Shown here one piece after another: positions 1 to 3,381 of a stretch of 5,945 bases of DNA (its first letter is position 1; each line of letters opens with the position of its first letter). A model generated the notes under the pieces. It worked only from the letters and a program-made list of their open reading frames with translations. It made no database searches and was not told where the DNA came from. The stretch spans positions 1 to 5,945 of the forward strand of contig CALMLJ010000269.1 in assembly GCA_937868025.1 (NCBI GenBank), read 5' to 3'. The translations under genes and the position numbers were made by a program. Source of the stretch: an uncultured Acidimicrobiaceae bacterium. GTDB taxonomy: Bacteria > Actinomycetota > Acidimicrobiia > Acidimicrobiales > Microtrichaceae.

Positions 1-1006
1 TGGTGACCAGCCGCAGGATCGAGTCGCCGAACATGGTCCGGGCTTGTTCGACCGACACCGGACCGATGCCCGGGATCTCACACACGTCACCGTCACCCAC
101 CGCCCCGTTGACGAGGGCAGCGAGGTCGACTCGGACCAGCATCAGGCGGCGCACCGATTCACGGCGCCGTGACCCGCGGCCGCTGGACCCACCCTGCCCG
201 CTTCGGCGGACGCTGTCATCGGTCCCGCCAGCGTCGGTATCGGCATCGCTCGTGTCGCCGGGTTCGGTGCTCCCGTTGGCACCGGTGGTGAGGTCGATCA
301 GCGCGTCGTAGGCGTACTGTTCGCGGCCTTCACGCTGCCCATGACGGCGGTCGCGGTGGATTTCGCCGATGCGGTTCTCCAGGGCTTGTTCCAACGCGGC
401 CCCCTCAGCGAGCGGTCCTTCGGCGTAGAGGCACCAGCGTCCACCTTTGGACCACCAGTACGCCTTCCGCCCCGCCCGCACCTTGCGCTCGCGTTCGACT
501 TTCGATTCCTCCGCCTCGACCTCCGCGCGCCGCCGCGCAGCCTCCTCTTTGGTGTGCCGCAGCGAATCCGATTTGGCGGTCTCGAGCAGATCGTTCTCCG
601 CGGCCGGGTTCGCTGACGCTCCGGCGGCGACGGCACCGGCTTGTTGTGGTGAGAGTTCGCCGTTGCGTACGGCGTCGGCGGTGTCGGGCAGTGCACCGAG
701 TTGCTCCGACGTTGCCAGATCAGCGCGAGCTCGCCCGGTGTCGGTGCCTTGGCGTAACGCCAGCCACGCTGCCGCAGATGGGCAACCGTCGCGTCGCCAC
801 GCGTCGGCTTCGGCGGCTCGGGCTGCGATGAGGACGCGGCCGGAGGCGGCGAGGCGTTCGAGTTCGATGAACGCGTCCAAGATGTCGACGGCGTACGGCA
901 ACGGCACATCAGCCGGGGACAGATCACCGAGCAGGGTGCGTACGGGTGCGGCGGCGTCTCGGAGTTGGCCAGCGAGTTGCGATCGGTACGAACTGGTGTT
1001 CGTCAT
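1..1006 (-). CDS. DUF222 / 13E12-repeat HNH endonuclease-family protein, 3' end cut off by window edge
   Basis: The first 335 residues are visible from ATG at 1006; no stop occurs before the left edge. The N-terminal two thirds is an Ala/Arg/Glu-rich helical region typical of DUF222: RVLIAARAAEADAWRR at about 57-72, an SAAAWLALRQGT segment near 77-88, and GELSPQQAGAVAAG near 116-129. A charged helix, likely coiled coil, covers about 150-180. An acidic/Gly-rich low-complexity linker (about 241-282) leads into VRVDLAALVNG and the CEIPGIGPVSVEQAR segment (309-323), which in this family precedes the C-terminal HNH nuclease motif. That motif lies outside the window, so catalytic residues cannot be checked. 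These proteins are abundant, often multicopy, in actinobacteria; their role is poorly defined and some are thought to be mobile-element-like. No Shine-Dalgarno precedes the ATG, but a GATACT box six bases upstream suits a leaderless start. A GTG at 1213 is an in-frame alternative start. Confidence 0.85.
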   Translation of the reverse strand, partial: MTNTSSYRSQLAGQLRDAAAPVRTLLGDLSPADVPLPYAVDILDAFIELERLAASGRVLIAARAAEADAWRRDGCPSAAAWLALRQGTDTGRARADLATSEQLGALPDTADAVRNGELSPQQAGAVAAGASANPAAENDLLETAKSDSLRHTKEEAARRRAEVEAEESKVERERKVRAGRKAYWWSKGGRWCLYAEGPLAEGAALEQALENRIGEIHRDRRHGQREGREQYAYDALIDLTTGANGSTEPGDTSDADTDAGGTDDSVRRSGQGGSSGRGSRRRESVRRLMLVRVDLAALVNGAVGDGDVCEIPGIGPVSVEQARTMFGDSILRLVT

Positions 1007-1018
1007 GGGTTCAGTATC
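1007..1018 (-). promoter_or_regulatory. Putative leaderless promoter -10 box for the DUF222 gene
   Basis: On the minus strand GATACT (1018-1013) is followed by six bases and then the ATG at 1006. It matches TATAAT at four of six positions. Actinobacteria commonly make leaderless mRNAs whose start base is the A of the ATG, with a -10 box about six or seven bases upstream. No convincing -35 was found, and there is no Shine-Dalgarno. This is inference from motif and spacing. Confidence 0.4.
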
Positions 1019-1038
1019 GCAGAGGGTCCTGACAGTGA

Positions 1039-1068
1039 GATCCGGATCCGCCGGTACGGAGCCGGATC
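1039..1068 (-). terminator. Strong imperfect hairpin, possible terminator of the ABC operon
   Basis: GATCCGG (1039-1045) pairs with CCGGATC (1062-1068). The stem continues inward with TCCG (1047-1050) pairing with CGGA (1057-1060), interrupted by one A/G mismatch (1046/1061) and closed by a six-base loop. That gives 11 pairs, mostly G-C. It lies downstream of the permease and about 30 bases before the DUF222 ATG. No U-tract follows on the minus strand, so it is not a textbook intrinsic terminator; many actinobacterial terminators lack one. It could instead be a regulatory hairpin, or chance structure in coding sequence if the DUF222 protein starts further upstream. Confidence 0.4.
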
Positions 1069-1076
1069 GGGAACAT

Positions 1077-1112
1077 TCACCCAACGCTCCCGACTCACCC
1101 AACGCTCCCGAC
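1077..1112. repeat. Perfect 18-bp tandem duplication (2 copies)
   Basis: TCACCCAACGCTCCCGAC occurs at 1077-1094 and, identically, at 1095-1112. Because 18 is a multiple of three, the duplication preserves the open frame that continues into the DUF222 gene, where it would read as SGALGE twice on the minus strand. It could be a slippage duplication or a pair of protein-binding sites. Confidence 0.9.
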
Positions 1113-1264
1113 ACATGCGACGCCGTGCGTCGGCAGAGCAGGCGCAACTCCTCGGGCGTCCAGTCGGGCCAAGGGAGCGGAACGTCCGGCACACCCAGCC
1201 GGAACGCCGCCACCTCGATGGGCTCGACACGTCCATCAATCTGATGCGAGGTTGGCCGCAGCCC

Positions 1265-2083
1265 TCAGTTGGTGTCCCGCCGGGCCAGGAGCAGGGTGCC
1301 GATGGCGAGCGTGACGAGGGCGTAGCCACCGAAGATCACGGCGTACATCGGCCGGGACATCTCGTCGACGATGACGACCGGCGCCTTGAAGTCCGCGCCG
1401 GCGTCGAGGAGCCGGTAGCCGGCACTGAACGGCAGGAAGTGCAGCACGCCGTCGGGCAGCGCCGGGGCGAAGAGGGTCTCGATCACGAACGACCACATCA
1501 ACAGGCCCGAGATGGCACCGGCGCTGTGACGAACGATCATGCCGACGCCCAGTCCGATGACCGCAGCGAGCGCGATGTACAGCAGCGCCCACGCTGCGCG
1601 TGCCGGGATCGCCGAACCGTCGCCGAGCTCGGCGCCACCGGCAAGCGCCCCGGCGAACCCGGCCGCCATTGCCGCTGCGCCGTAGGTGGCACCCACGGCG
1701 ACGGCCATGACCGTCTTGGCCACGACGGTGACCCACCGCGCCGGGCGGGCGGCAAGCGTCACGGCCAGCGTGCCGTGCTGCGCCTCGGCGGTGAACATCA
1801 GGATGCCCGTCACGATCGCCAACGTCGCCACCAGCGGCAACGGGTAGATGAAGAGTTCCGAGGCGGACACGGCCCCGTCGGTGGCGGTGGCGGCGAGCGC
1901 CGCCGCGATGGTGGCTCCGACCCCGGCCGTGAGGCCGAGGATCACCTTGTTGGTGCGCAGCGTGGACACCTTGATCCACTCGCTTCGCAGCGCAGCGGGG
2001 ACGGCGTGGACGTCGTCGGTCCGGCTTCGGAGGACCGTGTCGGTCCTGGTCTCGGGTCGTGGGGTGATGATGGTGGTGGTCAT
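1265..2083 (-). CDS. ABC-2 type transporter permease
   Basis: This is a 272-residue membrane protein, a usual size for single-domain ABC-2 permeases. A cytoplasmic N-terminus carries the family-typical RSEWIKVSTLRTNK stretch (33-46). About six hydrophobic segments follow, near 47-67, 78-98, 118-147, 164-185, 188-208 and 244-266. The TAEAQHGTLAVTLAARPARW stretch (98-117) corresponds to the cytoplasmic coupling loop of the EFRHGT type seen in actinobacterial members. The protein would form the membrane pore, probably as a homodimer, for the ATPase encoded immediately upstream. The substrate cannot be read from the sequence; relatives export lipids, antibiotics or peptides. The ATG start is supported by AAGGA nine bases upstream. 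It lies 67 bases after the ATPase stop, so co-transcription is likely. Confidence 0.9.
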   Translation of the reverse strand: MTTTIITPRPETRTDTVLRSRTDDVHAVPAALRSEWIKVSTLRTNKVILGLTAGVGATIAAALAATATDGAVSASELFIYPLPLVATLAIVTGILMFTAEAQHGTLAVTLAARPARWVTVVAKTVMAVAVGATYGAAAMAAGFAGALAGGAELGDGSAIPARAAWALLYIALAAVIGLGVGMIVRHSAGAISGLLMWSFVIETLFAPALPDGVLHFLPFSAGYRLLDAGADFKAPVVIVDEMSRPMYAVIFGGYALVTLAIGTLLLARRDTN

Positions 2084-2092
2084 GGTTCGTGG

Positions 2093-2097
2093 TCCTT
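2093..2097 (-). promoter_or_regulatory. Ribosome binding site of the permease gene
   Basis: On the minus strand AAGGA stands nine bases before the ATG at 2083. It supports that start over later ones. Translation of the permease appears to be initiated independently of the ATPase. Confidence 0.65.
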
Positions 2098-2150
2098 GGT
2101 GAGTTTCTGGTCGGAATGGGTTCGGTCGGGAACGACGGTCGGTCGGGTGG

Positions 2151-3047
2151 TCAGACGGCGGTGAACTCGGCGGACGCGCCGGTCATCGCGAGGAGGCTGT
2201 CCTCGAGCGACTGCGTGATCTCGGTGAGCTCGAGGAGGCGGATGCCGTGCTCGAACGCGAGCTGGGAGATCTCCGCTTTGGTCGTGCCGTGAACGGTGAG
2301 CCGGTCGTCGGTCGTGTCGACGGCGAGGCCGCGTGCGTCGAGGAGCTGCAGGAGTTCCTCCTGTTGGGGCGTCTCGACGACAACGCTGGTCGCCGAGCGC
2401 GAGGTGATGGCCTCGACGGTCTCGGCGGCGAGCAGCCGGCCGGCACCGACGACGACGAGGTCGTCGGCGAACATGCTGAGCTCGCTGATGAGGTGGCTCG
2501 ACACGAACACCGTGCCGCCGCGCTCGGCGTAGGCGGTGAGGTGGTTGCGCAGCCAGCGGATGCCGTCGGGATCGAGCCCGTTGGACGGTTCGTCGAGCAG
2601 GAGGACGGGCGGATCGCCGAGCATGGCGCCGGCGAGGGCGAGACGCTGACGCATCCCGAGCGAGAACTGTCCGGCCTTCTGGTCCATCACCGACTCGAGG
2701 CCGACCTCGACGAGCACCTGTTCGACCCGATCCCTCGGGATCTTGCTCGCCGCGGCCATCGCCCGCAGATGGTTCCGGGCGGTGCGGTTCGGGTGCATGC
2801 ACCGGGGGTCGAGCACTGCGCCGACCGCACGGGCAGGATGCACGAGGTCGGTGTAGCGGGTCCCGCCGTAGCGCACCTCGCCGGCATCGGGCCGGGTCAG
2901 CCCGACCATCATGCGCATCGTGGTCGACTTTCCGGCTCCGTTGGGGCCGACGAATCCTGTGACGCGCCCGGCGGCGGCGTCGAACGAGAGGGCGTCGACG
3001 GCGGTGTGGTCGCCGTAGCGCTTGGTCAGTCCTGAGACGTTGATCAT
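2151..3047 (-). CDS. ABC transporter ATP-binding protein
   Basis: This is a 298-residue ATPase that should power the permease encoded next. The nucleotide-binding motifs are in order: an A-loop Tyr at Y11, Walker A GPNGAGKST (34-42), signature FSLGMRQR (128-135), Walker B VLLLDEPSNGLD (148-159) with catalytic Glu153, and the H-loop SSH with His185. The Q-loop region reads VGAVLDPRCMHPNRTARNHL (75-94) without the usual glutamine. That form is, from memory, typical of a large actinobacterial subfamily often annotated as BcrA/DrrA-like. A roughly 100-residue C-terminal domain follows, as in drug or lantibiotic exporters. The ATG at 3047 has AGGAG seven bases upstream. The open frame continues further upstream but through the small gene in another frame, so the longer version is not real. 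The start overlaps the small gene's stop (ATGA), implying translational coupling. Confidence 0.95.
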   Translation of the reverse strand: MINVSGLTKRYGDHTAVDALSFDAAAGRVTGFVGPNGAGKSTTMRMMVGLTRPDAGEVRYGGTRYTDLVHPARAVGAVLDPRCMHPNRTARNHLRAMAAASKIPRDRVEQVLVEVGLESVMDQKAGQFSLGMRQRLALAGAMLGDPPVLLLDEPSNGLDPDGIRWLRNHLTAYAERGGTVFVSSHLISELSMFADDLVVVGAGRLLAAETVEAITSRSATSVVVETPQQEELLQLLDARGLAVDTTDDRLTVHGTTKAEISQLAFEHGIRLLELTEITQSLEDSLLAMTGASAEFTAV

Positions 3048-3304
3048 GATGTGGCTCCTGGTTGGTGGTGGTGATCGGTGGGGTCGGCGATGCCGACCTG
3101 GGTGAGCGACTCGAGCACGAGGCCGACGTCGCGCAGCTTCTGGAGGAGGCCGTGCAGCGCGGCCTGGTCGACGACCGACCCCCGGATGACGGAGGTGCCG
3201 TCGGGGTCGCTCGTGACGCTCAGTCCGTCGAACCAGGCGTCCCAGTTCGAGCTCAGGCGGCCGGCGACTCGGATCTCGTAGATCGGAGGTTGCGGTGCGG
3301 TCAT
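3044..3304 (-). CDS. Small uncharacterised protein at the head of the ABC operon
   Basis: This is an 86-residue soluble protein with no signal peptide or membrane segment. It begins with a beta-rich stretch (YEIRVAGRLSSNWDAWFDGL, 9-28), then an acidic turn (DPDG, 33-36) and a second strand (SVIRG, 38-42). A helix (VVDQAALHGLLQKLRDVGL, 44-62) follows, then ESLTQVG and a His-rich tail (DHHHQ). From memory, similar short proteins with a YEIRV..L start and a DQAALHGLL helix occur in actinobacterial genomes near LuxR/ABC genes. I know no assigned function; an accessory or sensory role in the exporter system is a guess. ATG at 3304 is chosen because the family-like sequence starts just after it and a -10-like TACGGT lies six bases upstream. 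A GTG at 3343 would add 13 residues but falls inside the inverted repeat. Its TGA overlaps the ATPase ATG by four bases. Confidence 0.8.
   Translation of the reverse strand: MTAPQPPIYEIRVAGRLSSNWDAWFDGLSVTSDPDGTSVIRGSVVDQAALHGLLQKLRDVGLVLESLTQVGIADPTDHHHQPGATS
3055..3059 (-). promoter_or_regulatory. Ribosome binding site of the ABC ATPase gene
   Basis: On the minus strand AGGAG stands seven bases before the ATG at 3047, inside the last codons of the small gene. With the ATGA overlap, it fixes the ATPase start and points to coupled translation. Confidence 0.8.
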
Positions 3305-3340
3305 GGGTCGACCGTACGAAGCGACCTGGTGAGCTGTGAT
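3305..3340 (-). promoter_or_regulatory. Putative leaderless promoter of the small-protein/ABC operon
   Basis: On the minus strand TACGGT (3316-3311), a TANNNT-type -10 box, stands six bases before the ATG at 3304. That places a start site on the A of the ATG and gives a leaderless mRNA; no Shine-Dalgarno is visible before this ATG. The -35 position (about 3334-3340) reads TCACAG or ATCACA, a poor match to TTGACA, as expected for an activator-dependent promoter. This is inferred from motif and spacing only. Confidence 0.45.
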
Positions 3341-3347
3341 CACCAGG
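3325..3347. promoter_or_regulatory. Perfect inverted repeat, candidate operator
   Basis: CCTGGTGA (3325-3332) and TCACCAGG (3340-3347) form a perfect 8-bp inverted repeat with a 7-base spacer. If transcription starts at 3304, the element covers about -21 to -43 and overlaps the -35 region. It is in non-coding sequence between the regulator gene and the small gene. Its likely reader is a dimeric regulator, plausibly the LuxR-type protein encoded next door. As RNA it could also form a hairpin after the regulator's stop codon, but no U-tract follows. Confidence 0.55.
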
Positions 3348-3368
3348 TGTGGTGATCGTGGGTGGTGA
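3327..3368. repeat. Cluster of four TGGTGA hexamers in direct and inverted orientation
   Basis: TGGTGA occurs at 3327-3332, inverted at 3340-3345, and again at 3350-3355 and 3363-3368, with start-to-start steps of 13, 10 and 13 bases. The last two extend to an identical GTGGTGAT (3349-3356 and 3362-3369). MalT, the founding LAL regulator, binds several hexamer-core sites (GGA(T/G)GA) in direct and inverted arrangements. The present hexamer differs, but the layout is comparable. TGGTGAT also occurs once at 3069-3075 inside the small gene, encoding part of its His run, so the motif alone is not specific. Confidence 0.5.
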
Positions 3369-3381
3369 TTGCCGCGAGCGC

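Larger units (their letters stand above)
1007..1264. other. Spacer between permease and DUF222 gene, with an open in-frame extension
   Basis: This 258-base spacer separates the permease stop from the preferred DUF222 ATG. On the minus strand the DUF222 frame has no stop back to the permease TGA, which is itself in that frame. The frame includes possible GTG starts at 1213 and 1192. The peptide it would encode includes VPLPWPDWTPEELRLLCRR and a doubled SGALGE, and third positions look G/C-rich, so it may be coding or formerly coding. I do not recognise the peptide. No Shine-Dalgarno stands before either GTG. The spacer also holds the 18-bp tandem repeat and the hairpin listed separately. Confidence 0.5.

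Noticed and set aside
298..927. Minus-strand open frame of 209 codons with an Arg/Pro/Ser/Thr-rich product
   Set aside because: It is an out-of-frame shadow of the DUF222 gene, which reads convincingly in the neighbouring frame from ATG 1006 to the window edge.
965..2164. Long plus-strand open frame of about 399 codons across the spacer and permease
   Set aside because: It is antisense to a clear ABC-2 permease and its translation is low-complexity Arg/Gly/His/Asp-rich, the usual shadow of a GC-rich gene.
3341..3343. GTG as the start of the small protein (99 residues)
   Set aside because: It lies within the inverted repeat, adds a segment unlike the rest of the protein, and the ATG at 3304 is placed correctly for a leaderless start.
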